Below, one piece after another: positions 9,204-17,409 of a stretch of 41,283 bases of DNA. This stretch comes from an uncultured Eubacteriales bacterium. Its GTDB lineage: Bacteria; Bacillota; Clostridia; Oscillospirales; CAG-272. The notes beneath the pieces are model-generated. The model was not told the origin of the DNA and did no database searches. It saw only the letters and a list, made by a program, of their open reading frames with translations. Both the position numbers and the translations under genes were made by a program. Location: positions 1-41,283 of the forward strand of contig CAJLXA010000011.1 of NCBI GenBank assembly GCA_905210485.1, in the 5' to 3' direction. The first letter of the stretch is position 1, and the number at the start of each line of letters is the position of its first letter.

Positions 9204-9917
9204 TCAGAACCTTTCCGCGGCAAGATTTTCCGCCGTCAGAGGAAAAGCGTCCGTCAGAAGGGCGCGGCTTTTTTCCATAACGCTGTCAAACGTACTTTTC
9301 AGAACGGACGGCATTTTCGGGAATTGATTGTATTGCGGCGGCACTTTATGAATATCGCTGCCGAGAGCAACGATCCTGCCGTCACGGAAAAAGTGCCGGT
9401 ATGCCAGCCGCCGTAGGGGCGACGTGAGATTTTTGCTGTTGAGTTGTCCGTAAACGCCATGATACATCACGGCGTCCGTTTCTTTTACGGGATAGCGGTC
9501 GATATGCGCCAATATAGCGGTGTAACCTTTTTTGGCGATCGCGTATATCGCGCGGTCAATATCTTCCGTAAGCGGATAAAACGGCCGTTCCAGAAGCAGA
9601 ACGTTCGTTCCGGCTATGCAGAGTTTTTCAAGGCCGGGCATCTGATCCAGTCCGGCACATATCAGAACTTCCGCTCCGAGATACACGCGCGGCATGGTTC
9701 CGTCAAGGTGCGGAAGCAGTGCCGCCGCGGCACTGCGCCGTCGCTGAAGAAAAGATTCGACCGTATCGTTCTGCGGTTCAAAATGCGGCGTTGCCACAAC
9801 GGCCGTCGTGCCGGCTTCCCGCATCAGGGTAAGTTGAGCAAGCGATACGGAAACGGAGTCCGAACCGTGATCCGCTCCGGGGAGAATGTGCGCATGAAAG
9901 TCGATTTTCTCCCTCAT
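9204..9917 (-). CDS. PHP-domain tyrosine-protein phosphatase (CpsB/YwqE type)
   Basis: Metal-dependent phosphatase expected to dephosphorylate the neighbouring BY-kinase. The 237 residues open with DFHAHILPGADHG, matching the CpsB metal motif DxHxHILPGxDDG. They continue with VATPHF, LLERPFY, AHIDRYP and LGSDIHK, the other conserved metal-ligand segments of this PHP family. The ATG at 9917 has GGAG about ten bases upstream and starts eight bases after the kinase stop. It is third in a Wzz-kinase-phosphatase operon. Usually such modules sit at the head of capsule or exopolysaccharide loci; here the operon ends directly after this gene at the bidirectional terminator. Confidence 0.92.
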   Translation of the reverse strand: MREKIDFHAHILPGADHGSDSVSVSLAQLTLMREAGTTAVVATPHFEPQNDTVESFLQRRRSAAAALLPHLDGTMPRVYLGAEVLICAGLDQMPGLEKLCIAGTNVLLLERPFYPLTEDIDRAIYAIAKKGYTAILAHIDRYPVKETDAVMYHGVYGQLNSKNLTSPLRRLAYRHFFRDGRIVALGSDIHKVPPQYNQFPKMPSVLKSTFDSVMEKSRALLTDAFPLTAENLAAERF

Positions 9918-9924
9918 CGCCGGC

Positions 9925-10857
9925 TCACTCCTTACCGTTTAACGTGTTTTCGTTCTCTTTATCGGCCATGGCGGCGCGGTTTACGGAGTCGGCGTCTTTT
10001 ATATCTTCTTTCTGCGCGGCGACTTTTTCTTCCGCCTTGGGTTCTTTCGGCGTGTTCCGGGTTTCGCCTTTCAGCGCGGTCTTTTTGGCGCCGAGCGTGT
10101 TTTTCGTGCCGTAACCGTAATTGCCGTAGTGATAATTATAGCCGTAACCGTAGCCGTAGCCGCGTTTCCGGCGGCCGAAAAGACCGCGGCGCTGACCTTT
10201 TTGCTCAATGCCGTTGAAAAGCGTTCCCACAATGCGGCCGCCTACCTGTTCGAGAAGCGATACGGCGCGGCGCAGAGCGCGGCTGTCGCATATATCGGTG
10301 TCCACCACAAGTACATAACCCGTGATGTTGGAAGCCACGACCATGGCGTCGGAGACAGGGGCAAGCGGCGGCAGGTCGAGGAATACATAGTCGAACTCCG
10401 CCGCGGCCTTATCGAGCAGTTCATGCATACGGGAACTGCCAAGCAGTTCTGCGGGATTCGGCGGAATCTTTCCCGATACCATGACCATGAGATTCTGATA
10501 CTTCGTTTTCTGGAAAAGCGGTTCTTTGCGGATACCGGCCAGGTATTCGCTCGTACCGCTGACCGCTTTCAGATTAAAAGCGGTTATCTGGGACGGGTTG
10601 CGCATATCGCAGTCGATAATCAGCGTTTTGTAGCCGGCCTGCGCAAAAGAAATGGCAAGGTTGGCGCAGTTCAGCGTTTTGCCCTCGTTCGGTTGCGCGC
10701 TTGTGATGGCGAAAATCGGCGTTCCCTCGGTGCCTGTCGAATAAATCAGGTTGGTGCGGGCCAGTCTGTAGGCTTCGATTGCGGCAAACGGGCTTTTATC
10801 GGACAGAAGTTTTTCGTTATTGTCGCTTTCGCTAAAGTGTTGATATCCGTAATTCAT
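9925..10857 (-). CDS. BY-kinase (CpsD/YwqD-type tyrosine autokinase)
   Basis: Bacterial tyrosine kinase thought to act with the adjacent Wzz-type membrane activator in controlling polysaccharide polymerisation and export. It shows Walker A SAQPNEGKT, Walker A' LIIDCDMRNPS and Walker B YVFLDLPP. A tyrosine-rich cluster, RGYGYGYGYNYHYGNYGYG, is the expected autophosphorylation region. Unlike typical CpsD, where this cluster is at the very C-terminus, about 55 charged K/E-rich residues follow it. I chose the ATG at 10857 (310 residues) because GAAGG lies eight bases upstream; a GTG nine bases earlier is possible. The Wzz gene stops 11 bases before. Confidence 0.92.
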   Translation of the reverse strand: MNYGYQHFSESDNNEKLLSDKSPFAAIEAYRLARTNLIYSTGTEGTPIFAITSAQPNEGKTLNCANLAISFAQAGYKTLIIDCDMRNPSQITAFNLKAVSGTSEYLAGIRKEPLFQKTKYQNLMVMVSGKIPPNPAELLGSSRMHELLDKAAAEFDYVFLDLPPLAPVSDAMVVASNITGYVLVVDTDICDSRALRRAVSLLEQVGGRIVGTLFNGIEQKGQRRGLFGRRKRGYGYGYGYNYHYGNYGYGTKNTLGAKKTALKGETRNTPKEPKAEEKVAAQKEDIKDADSVNRAAMADKENENTLNGKE

Positions 10858-10868
10858 ACCGTTCACCT

Positions 10869-11858
10869 TCAGTTCTTTTTACTGTGCATGGCAGGGATCT
10901 TGGCAAGAATAGGGTAAGGGCAGCAGCGACGGAGATCCTCTTCCGTGCGGATCTTGGTATCAAACATATGCAGGATCGTAAAGAGCGCCACCGCAAGAAT
11001 AAATCCGAGGAGCGCAATCACGAGGATATAGGCCGACGAGGTGCGCTGAACACCGGGGTTTGCCTGTGCGTCGCGGAAATAGATCGAAGATTTGGCGATA
11101 AACGCGCAGATGTACGAGGCGTCCTCGACCGTAGGTTTCTCCTCGCCGAAGCGCGTGTCCATATCGCGCATGCTGTCCGACAGCGTGTCGTACGCAGAAT
11201 CGTTCGTGTTATCGTAAGCGATACCGATGGCGGCAAGTTCGGTGCGGAAAGCGTCGCGCGTTTCGGGCGTTGCGGCGGCGGGAAGCGGAGAAATGCCCTG
11301 CGAAAGAGCGAAAAACGCGGGATAGGCGGCGTCCTTTTTATAGGCGTCGGACAGGATGTCGGCGAGAGCGGCGGACACGTCCTTTGTCAGTTGGGCACTG
11401 CCGGTTTTAACGGTTACATAAATAATAAAGTAATCATCGTCGTCACTCTGCGCGGTGATGGCGCCGCGGAGAGAGGACAAGGACGGAAGTTCCGAAAGCG
11501 TGTAGCCGTATTTGGCAACGAGCCAGTAGCGGAGCGTACGCATCATCGTGTTGCTGTTGTTCTGAATTTCGCTGAGATAGAGGCTTTTATAGGCTTTGCC
11601 GAGAGAAACGCTGGCCGAATTGCGTTCGGGGATCACGCCGTCGCCGCCTGTCGTCGTGTCGGTTCCGGCGTCAGCCGTGACCATATACATGGCCTTTATC
11701 GAATACGTCGGTTTCTTGCGCGAAACATAAACATATCCGACGGCAAAGAACACAGCGGTGATGAGGAGAATATAAAGCCATTTCTTCTTCATCACTTTCA
11801 GAATGTCCATGATGCTGATACTGACTTCGGATTCCGTGTTTGTTTCTTCTGTTATCAT
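10869..11858 (-). CDS. Wzz/CapA-type chain-length determinant and kinase activator
   Basis: Membrane protein of 329 residues with the Wzz topology: a hydrophobic segment near residues 28-46 (WLYILLITAVFFAVGYVYV), an outside-facing domain of about 220 residues, and a second segment near 277-300 (YILVIALLGFILAVALFTIL) followed by a short cytosolic tail that would contact the BY-kinase encoded next. The ATG has GGAG seven bases upstream. The role in setting polymer length or activating the kinase is known for the family; the polymer concerned is not encoded in this window. Confidence 0.88.
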   Translation of the reverse strand: MITEETNTESEVSISIMDILKVMKKKWLYILLITAVFFAVGYVYVSRKKPTYSIKAMYMVTADAGTDTTTGGDGVIPERNSASVSLGKAYKSLYLSEIQNNSNTMMRTLRYWLVAKYGYTLSELPSLSSLRGAITAQSDDDDYFIIYVTVKTGSAQLTKDVSAALADILSDAYKKDAAYPAFFALSQGISPLPAAATPETRDAFRTELAAIGIAYDNTNDSAYDTLSDSMRDMDTRFGEEKPTVEDASYICAFIAKSSIYFRDAQANPGVQRTSSAYILVIALLGFILAVALFTILHMFDTKIRTEEDLRRCCPYPILAKIPAMHSKKN

Positions 11859-12006
11859 AATTAACTCCGTTCATCTTTCCGCCCGCATATCTGCACATCG
11901 CGGGGGGATTTTTGCATATTGTTCTTTCCGTGCAATATACGCGGAAAGGAGGCGCGGATATGCCTTCGGGAGCGGTATTTCCGGCGTTTTCCCGAACGGC
12001 AAAGAC

Positions 12007-12035
12007 ATTGTAACACATTTCACATACACTGTCAA
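12007..12035 (-). promoter_or_regulatory. Promoter of the Wzz/kinase/phosphatase operon
   Basis: On the minus strand, TTGACA (12030-12035), a 17-base spacer and TACAAT (12007-12012). The untranslated leader would be about 140 bases; I see no clear gene or attenuator in it. Confidence 0.85.
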
Positions 12036-12083
12036 CAGATGGATTTTCTACAATGCGTAGATTTTTGCGCGCATATCCCGATT

Positions 12084-12103
12084 ATGTAAATAATTGTTTA
12101 CAT
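12084..12103. repeat. AT-rich palindrome TGTAAA-N6-TTTACA
   Basis: ATGTAAA and TTTACAT around TAATTG, about 50 bases upstream of the -35 of the Wzz operon promoter. It is close in sequence to the palindromes at 4578 and 40865. It is a possible regulator site; nothing in the sequence identifies the protein. Confidence 0.5.
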
Positions 12104-12271
12104 TATCAAGATAATTATTTTTTGAAGCGGTCTAAAATAAAAAATTTACATATTTTGCGCCGAAAACCGCGTTGATCCCCTGCAGAAACCGTATTTTTTG
12201 CGCTGTTACCTTTTTTCATAAAAAGCCGGCTCACGGTGAAAGGCGCCGGCATATCCGGCATATGTAAAAAA

Positions 12272-12305
12272 GTCCTGCGGGCGTATACGCATACGTCCGC
12301 AGGAC
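12272..12305 (-). terminator. Terminator of the XRE/small membrane protein pair
   Basis: The stem GTCCTGCGG / CCGCAGGAC has an internal near-palindrome. Read on the minus strand it is followed by TTTTTT. It lies just beyond the stop at 12313. Confidence 0.88.
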
Positions 12306-12312
12306 AAAAGAA

Positions 12313-12723
12313 TCACGACGCTTGTTCTTCGTCGCCCGCCGGGGAGGGCACATCGTCCGCCGGCTCGAATTTGGCATAGAATTTCACGTTGAAAAGGTGA
12401 ATATGACAAGGAAGTTCCGCCGGCTCTTCCAGTTCCGTATCAAAATACCACCCGACAAAACGCATACCGGGCCTGTCCTCCGGCACTGGAAAAACGATTT
12501 CCGTCATAAACGTGGCGGAAAAACGCTTGTACAGAATCCCGTCCACATAAAAGCAGGCGGTATGGCGGCTGAAAAACAGGAAAATGAGAAAAGCAAAAAG
12601 AAGAGCAAGACACAAAACGAAAATCACCGTTCCCGTGGATATGTGCGGCAGTTCAAAGTAATCCTTCAGTTCGGGAACTTCGTTTTCCGCCGCAAGTATG
12701 GGCGTGAGGGAATAGAATGACAA
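12313..12723 (-). CDS. Small single-pass membrane protein with an InlB B-repeat-like domain
   Basis: 136 residues: a short N-terminal region, one strong membrane segment at about 31-52 (TGTVIFVLCLALLFAFLIFL), then a domain with GMRFVGWYFDTELEEPAELP ending in VKFYAKFEP. This follows the Listeria-Bacteroides/InlB B-repeat pattern (GxxFxGWY ... tlYAkw). The start is a TTG at 12723 with AAAGGAGG seven bases upstream. It lies 42 bases after the XRE regulator in the same orientation and ends at a terminator, so the two are probably cotranscribed. Function unknown; a membrane partner of the regulator is conceivable but not shown. Confidence 0.75.
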   Translation of the reverse strand: MSFYSLTPILAAENEVPELKDYFELPHISTGTVIFVLCLALLFAFLIFLFFSRHTACFYVDGILYKRFSATFMTEIVFPVPEDRPGMRFVGWYFDTELEEPAELPCHIHLFNVKFYAKFEPADDVPSPAGDEEQAS

Positions 12724-12765
12724 GATAAAGCCTCCTTTTTACCGTATAGAAACGTCATCGGCGAA

Positions 12766-13416
12766 TCAGCCGTTTTTTCTGAACAGGTCGGAACGGAACA
12801 GGTCGGAAAAATGCCTGCCCTTGTTCGGGAAGAGAAACGCCCATGCCAGAATGATGATCTGCAGGGGGATACCGATAAGGAAGATCACCCATGCGGGGAA
12901 CGCAAGCGAAAGATCGAACATATACACAAATGTGGTGGCAAGAACCGACCACAGAATCCCCGAAATAGCGAGAAAGGTCAGTTTCAGTTGCTTGAACCAC
13001 ACCGCGTTGAAAATCAAAGTCAGAAGAATCATGACGGGAACGACCGAAACAAAGATTTTCCACCGCCAGCGCGCGCCGGGAAAAATAAAGGAAAAAATCA
13101 CAAACAGGAAAACGGCGATGAACAGCGTGGCAATACAGGAAGTCAGCGTCACGGCAAGGCGTATACGCTTTTTGTCGCTTTCAAAATGCGGCTTTTCGTC
13201 ATCGGACGTATGCGGGCGGAGAAAGTAGTCCACCGATACGGAAAACAGGTCGGCGATCTCTTTCAGAACCAGAACATCGGGAACCGATTCGCCGCGCTCC
13301 CATTTTGAAATGGCTTTGTCGGAATAATTCAGTTTCTCGGCCAGTTCGGCCTGTGTAATCTTGGCGTTCTTGCGCGCCGTTGCCAGATTTTCGGCAATGG
13401 TCTGTCTCAAATCCAA
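12766..13416 (-). CDS. XRE-family regulator with a C-terminal multi-pass membrane domain
   Basis: The 216 residues begin with a Cro/CI-type helix-turn-helix (LRQTIAENLATARKNAKITQ, then AELAEKLNYSDKAISKWERG), the common Firmicute HTH_3 type. A linker and four to five hydrophobic segments make up the rest (for example LTSCIATLFIAVFLFVIFSF). The start is a TTG at 13416 with AAAGGAG eight bases upstream. A longer reading frame exists, but its first codons overlap the -35 hexamer of a good promoter, so it is rejected. Probably a membrane-tethered regulator; the signal and targets are unknown. A perfect dyad over its own -35 suggests autoregulation. Confidence 0.85.
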   Translation of the reverse strand: MDLRQTIAENLATARKNAKITQAELAEKLNYSDKAISKWERGESVPDVLVLKEIADLFSVSVDYFLRPHTSDDEKPHFESDKKRIRLAVTLTSCIATLFIAVFLFVIFSFIFPGARWRWKIFVSVVPVMILLTLIFNAVWFKQLKLTFLAISGILWSVLATTFVYMFDLSLAFPAWVIFLIGIPLQIIILAWAFLFPNKGRHFSDLFRSDLFRKNG

Positions 13417-13540
13417 AGGAAACACTCCTTTCACGGTATACGGTTTGTCACCGTTCAATATACGTTCACGGCGCGATTGCCCGGACCGGGACGGCGCCGC
13501 AAGAGAAAAAGCGAATACATCGGCAAACGCTATATAACAT

Positions 13541-13574
13541 AGTATACCACAAATATTCTCTCTTTGCAAGAGAG
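13541..13574 (-). promoter_or_regulatory. Promoter and dyad operator of the XRE gene
   Basis: Minus strand: TTGCAA (13564-13569), 17-base spacer, TATACT (13541-13546). A perfect dyad CTCTCTT-TGC-AAGAGAG (13558-13574) covers the -35, the usual position for repression by the gene's own product (inference). Confidence 0.78.
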
Positions 13575-13587
13575 TATACGGAAAAAT

Positions 13588-13700
13588 TCTACTCTGAGAA
13601 GTAAATAAACGGAAAATTTCTCTCTACGGTAGAAAACCACGTCTCTACCGTGCGTAGAATTCCTGTTTTACGCTCTACATTTCGATTTTTTACGTGTAGA
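13588..13700. promoter_or_regulatory. Cluster of TCTAC/GTAGA repeats upstream of acyl-CoA synthetase 1
   Basis: TCTAC occurs at 13588, 13623, 13644 and 13674; GTAGA occurs at 13629, 13654 and 13696. Two make compact dyads: TCTAC-G-GTAGA (13623-13633) and TCTAC-N5-GTAGA (13644-13658). The cluster lies between the divergent XRE gene and the synthetase, upstream of the synthetase's -35, where activators or looping repressors bind. Confidence 0.6.
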
Positions 13701-13721
13701 TTCGCATGCAGGCGGTGTAGG

Positions 13722-13750
13722 TGGACTTCCGCCGTAAAAAAACGTATAAT
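13722..13750 (+). promoter_or_regulatory. Probable promoter of acyl-CoA synthetase 1
   Basis: TGGACT (13722-13727; 4/6 match to TTGACA), 17-base spacer, TATAAT (13745-13750). The weak -35 suits control by the repeats upstream. Confidence 0.65.
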
Positions 13751-13827
13751 AATAACCGTAATTCGATGGCAGGCCGTCTTCCTGCGGAAAGCGGAGGAAT
13801 GTTTGCCGGAAAACGAGGTAAACACGA

Positions 13828-15483
13828 ATGAAGAAAGTTACGTTCAAAACACCCGTCGGAACGCCGTTTCCGACGATCCGTAAGATGATGCAGGACACCA
13901 TGGCGGTCGCCGCGAACGACCTTGCCTACCGTTATAAAGAAGGCGACGGCGTGGCCAAAGTCACATACGCCCGTTTTTACAGCGACGTGGAGGCGCTCGG
14001 CGCCATGCTTACCGCTCAGGGTTTCGGCGACGCGCATATTGCCTGCGTCGGCGAAAACAGTTATCCGTGGATTGTGACCTATCTTACGTCGCTCATGAGC
14101 GGCGGCGTTTATGTTCCGCTCGATAAAGAACTTCCCGAGGAAGAACTTTGCGGACTTCTTCTGCGCAGTGAAAGCACGATTCTCTTTTATTCCGCGCATT
14201 ACGAAGAAATGCTGAAAAGAAACCGCGAACGTCTCTCGTCCATCAAGATATTCGTCGGCTTCGGCCGCGAATCCGATGACGGCGACTTCCGCTCTTTCCG
14301 CAAATGGATTGAGGCCGGCCGTTCGATGGACAAAACCGCCTACGACGCATGGCACCGCGATCCCGACGAAATGAAAATGCTGGTCTTCACTTCCGGCACG
14401 ACCGGCGTTGCCAAAGGCGTCATGCTGACCGAAACGAATCTTGTGAGCGGCGTTCACTACGGACTTGCCGTTTCCACATTGAAAGGTTGCGGACTCAGCG
14501 TTCTGCCGTATAACCACACATACGAGGCCGTATGCGATATTCTGGTGCAGATCCGTTGCGCCAATAATCTGTTCATCAACGACAATCTGAAAAACGTCGT
14601 TGCCAATATGCAGTTGGCGCACCCCGACTTCATGTGCGTGGTGCCGGCTTTCTCCGATCTTTTCTATAAAAATATCATCCGCAACATCGAAAGACAGAAT
14701 AAGACCCGCGCTTTCAACAAACTGATTGCGGTGTCCGAATTTCTGCGCCACAAACTGCATATCGACCTGCGCCGCGTTTTCTTTAAACAGATCCACAAAA
14801 CTTTCGGCGGAAATCTCCGCCGCATCGTCTGCGGCGGCGCGCCTATCCGCCCGGAAGTCGGCATGTTCTTCGATAAGATCGGTATATTGATGACCGGCGG
14901 TTACGGCATCACCGAATGTTCGCCGCTCGTATCGGTCAACACCGAGCACATCGACGAAAACACATTTACCACCGTCGGCTACCGCCTGCCCTGCCTTGAA
15001 TGGCGCATCGACAACCCGAACGAAGAGGGCATCGGCGAAATCTGCGTACGCGGCGCCGTCGTCATGAAAGGCTATTACCATGCCCCCGAAAAAACCGCCG
15101 AAGTTCTGAAAGACGGTTGGTTCTACACGGGCGACTACGGCAAACTGACGTCGGACGACCGCCTGATCATCACGGGACGGAAAAAGAATATCATCATTCT
15201 GGCAAACGGAAAGAATATCTATCCCGAAGAAATCGAAAATTATATTTCCAATGTTCCCTATATCGCGGAAGTCGTTGTCCGCGGTATCAAAGACGAATAC
15301 GGACAGGAAGAGGGCCTGGAAGCAGAGGTCTACCTCTCGGAACCGCATGATGAAAAAGAGGTTCTGAAAGACATCCGCGCTTCGCTGTCCATCCTTCCCT
15401 CCTATAAAAATATCGCGCGCGTGAAAATCCGCGACACGGAGTTTGAAAAAACCACCACGCGGAAGATTCGCCGCACGGCATAA
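13828..15483 (+). CDS. AMP-forming acyl-CoA synthetase (long-chain type), paralogue 1
   Basis: Adenylate-forming enzyme expected to convert a free fatty acid to acyl-CoA through acyl-AMP. The 551 residues show the phosphate-binding loop FTSGTTGVAKGVML, the GGYGITECSP adenine/acyl motif, WFYTGDYGKL with the ribose-binding Asp, the hinge GRKKNIIILANGKNIYPEE, and a C-terminal TRKIRR that supplies the adenylation lysine. The ATG has GAGGT eight bases upstream. Its own promoter lies upstream and a terminator follows, so it is separately regulated from the paralogue downstream. The acyl specificity cannot be read from the sequence; O-succinylbenzoate- or peptide-type ligases are less likely given the long-chain-type motifs. 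Confidence 0.9.
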   Translation: MKKVTFKTPVGTPFPTIRKMMQDTMAVAANDLAYRYKEGDGVAKVTYARFYSDVEALGAMLTAQGFGDAHIACVGENSYPWIVTYLTSLMSGGVYVPLDKELPEEELCGLLLRSESTILFYSAHYEEMLKRNRERLSSIKIFVGFGRESDDGDFRSFRKWIEAGRSMDKTAYDAWHRDPDEMKMLVFTSGTTGVAKGVMLTETNLVSGVHYGLAVSTLKGCGLSVLPYNHTYEAVCDILVQIRCANNLFINDNLKNVVANMQLAHPDFMCVVPAFSDLFYKNIIRNIERQNKTRAFNKLIAVSEFLRHKLHIDLRRVFFKQIHKTFGGNLRRIVCGGAPIRPEVGMFFDKIGILMTGGYGITECSPLVSVNTEHIDENTFTTVGYRLPCLEWRIDNPNEEGIGEICVRGAVVMKGYYHAPEKTAEVLKDGWFYTGDYGKLTSDDRLIITGRKKNIIILANGKNIYPEEIENYISNVPYIAEVVVRGIKDEYGQEEGLEAEVYLSEPHDEKEVLKDIRASLSILPSYKNIARVKIRDTEFEKTTTRKIRRTA

Positions 15484-15516
15484 CAAAAACCGCCGTTTTC
15501 ATCGACGGGAACCGCA

Positions 15517-15552
15517 AAAGACCGGGTTTTGAACCCGGTCTTTCCGTTTTTT
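15517..15552 (+). terminator. Terminator of acyl-CoA synthetase 1
   Basis: The stem AAAGACCGGGTT (15517-15528) pairs with AACCCGGTCTTT (15532-15543), followed by CCG and TTTTTTT. Confidence 0.92.
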
Positions 15553-15570
15553 TGCCCGGAAACATACCTC

Positions 15571-15599
15571 TTGATTTTTTTTACCGTATATGGTACAAT
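15571..15599 (+). promoter_or_regulatory. Promoter of the acyl-CoA synthetase 2 / nrdG / dut unit
   Basis: TTGATT (15571-15576), 17-base spacer, TACAAT (15594-15599). The start site would be near 15606, which excludes the upstream ATG at 15604 as a start codon. Confidence 0.85.
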
Positions 15600-15651
15600 A
15601 ATCATGTTTACACAAGAAGCGGAAATCTGTCCGCGGAAAGATGAGGAACAT

Positions 15652-17385
15652 ATGAAAACACAGTTACCGTTGAAGAACAGACATAAGGCCTATCCCCTGT
15701 ATGAAACCACGGTATTTGAAAACTTCCGTGTTATGACCGAAAACGTCGCAAAGAAATACCCCGACAAATGCGCGTTTTCTTACAGAGAAAAGCCGACCGA
15801 TAAAGAAGCGAAACGCATCACCTACACCGAGGCGCGCAACGATATCCGCGATCTCGGCACCGCGCTGATTCACGCCGGTCTCCGCGACAAAAAGGTCGCC
15901 ATCATCGGCGAAAGTTCGGTTTCGTGGATTTATTCCTATTTTTCGCTTATGTCCATCGGCGCCATCACGATTCCCGTGGACAAGGAGTACCTTGCTCCCG
16001 ATCTTGCGGCGATTCTGAACACCGCGAAATGCGACGCCGTGATATACAGCCCCGTGCTGAAAGACAAGGTAGCCTACCTCCGCGAAAATGTCCCGACCGC
16101 AAAACTCTTCATCTCGACCGCAAACGCTATGGCCGAGGGCGACAGAACCGTGAAAGACCTGATTGCCGAGGGCGCGGAACTCTATAAAAACGGCGACAAC
16201 TCCTATTATGATTATGAAATCGACGTTGACCGTCTCGCCTCCATCGTCTTCACTTCGGGAACCACCGGCAAAGGCAAGGGCGTTATGCTGTCGACCCGCA
16301 ATATCGTTTCCGATATGACGCAGGGCATGTACAACTTTGAAATCGGACCGAAGACCATGAACGTTCTTCCCCCGCATCACACGTTCGGTTCCACCGTCAA
16401 TTTCGTCGGCCATTTTTCACAGGGCAGCGAAATTTATATCAGCAGCGGTCTCCGCTATCTTCTGAATGAACTGAAAGAAGAAAAGCCCGTGCACCTTATT
16501 CTGGTACCGCTGTTTGTGGAAACGCTTTATAAACGCATCTGGGCGACCGCAGAAAAAGAGGGCTCCGCTCCGCTTCTCCGCCGTATGATGAAGTTTTCCA
16601 ACCGTCTCCGCAAGATCGGCATCGACATGCGCCGCATTCTGTTCAAGAGAATTCTGGGGAATTTCGGCGGCAAACTCGAAATGATTATTTGCGGCGGTGC
16701 AGCGCTGAACCAGGACATCATTGACGATTTTGAAACGTTCGGCATCGTGATCATGAACGGCTACGGCATCACCGAATGTTCGCCGCTTATTTCCTGCAAC
16801 CGTAACGAATACCGTAAAAACGGTAGCGTCGGTACGCCGATCATCGGTGAAGAAGTGAAGATCGACAACCCGAACGAAAACGGCGAAGGCGAAATCTGCG
16901 TCCGCGGTACAAACGTTATGCTCGGTTATTACGAAAACGAAGAAGCCACCCGTGCCGCCATCGACAAGGACGGATTCTTCCACACCGGCGACATCGGCAA
17001 ATTGGATGATGAAGGCTGGATTTATATCACCGGCCGCCTTAAAAATCTCATTATCCTGTCGAACGGTAAAAACGTCTATCCCGAAGAGATCGAAACGGAA
17101 ATCTCCCGCATTTACGGTGTTTCCGAAGTCGTTGTTTATGAGGGAGAAAGTAAATCAGACCGTACAAAAGAAGTGATCGTAGCGGAAATCTTCCCCGATT
17201 ATGACGCGCTCGAACTGCGCTGTATTCCCGACGCACAGGCGTATTTTGATAAGGAAATCACCGCGCTGAACAGCCGTATGGTAGCGTATAAGCACATCGG
17301 CCTCGTTAAAATCCGCAAAGAAGAATTTGTAAAGAACACCACAAAGAAGATCACGCGTTTCTCCATCGACAAAACCATCGACTGA
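15652..17385 (+). CDS. AMP-forming acyl-CoA synthetase (long-chain type), paralogue 2
   Basis: A 577-residue relative of the synthetase encoded just upstream, with the same motif set: VFTSGTTGKGKGVML, NGYGITECSPL, FFHTGDIGKL, GRLKNLIILSNGKNVYPEE and C-terminal NTTKKITRF carrying the catalytic lysine. It is predicted to activate long-chain acids to acyl-CoA. The ATG at 15652 has GAGGA four bases upstream and fits the promoter at 15571. Paired, separately promoted paralogues suggest different substrates or conditions. nrdG starts 24 bases after the stop, so it heads a three-gene transcript with no obvious metabolic link between its members. Confidence 0.9.
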   Translation: MKTQLPLKNRHKAYPLYETTVFENFRVMTENVAKKYPDKCAFSYREKPTDKEAKRITYTEARNDIRDLGTALIHAGLRDKKVAIIGESSVSWIYSYFSLMSIGAITIPVDKEYLAPDLAAILNTAKCDAVIYSPVLKDKVAYLRENVPTAKLFISTANAMAEGDRTVKDLIAEGAELYKNGDNSYYDYEIDVDRLASIVFTSGTTGKGKGVMLSTRNIVSDMTQGMYNFEIGPKTMNVLPPHHTFGSTVNFVGHFSQGSEIYISSGLRYLLNELKEEKPVHLILVPLFVETLYKRIWATAEKEGSAPLLRRMMKFSNRLRKIGIDMRRILFKRILGNFGGKLEMIICGGAALNQDIIDDFETFGIVIMNGYGITECSPLISCNRNEYRKNGSVGTPIIGEEVKIDNPNENGEGEICVRGTNVMLGYYENEEATRAAIDKDGFFHTGDIGKLDDEGWIYITGRLKNLIILSNGKNVYPEEIETEISRIYGVSEVVVYEGESKSDRTKEVIVAEIFPDYDALELRCIPDAQAYFDKEITALNSRMVAYKHIGLVKIRKEEFVKNTTKKITRFSIDKTID

Positions 17386-17409
17386 TCATGGAAAACGGGA
17401 GGCGATCCC

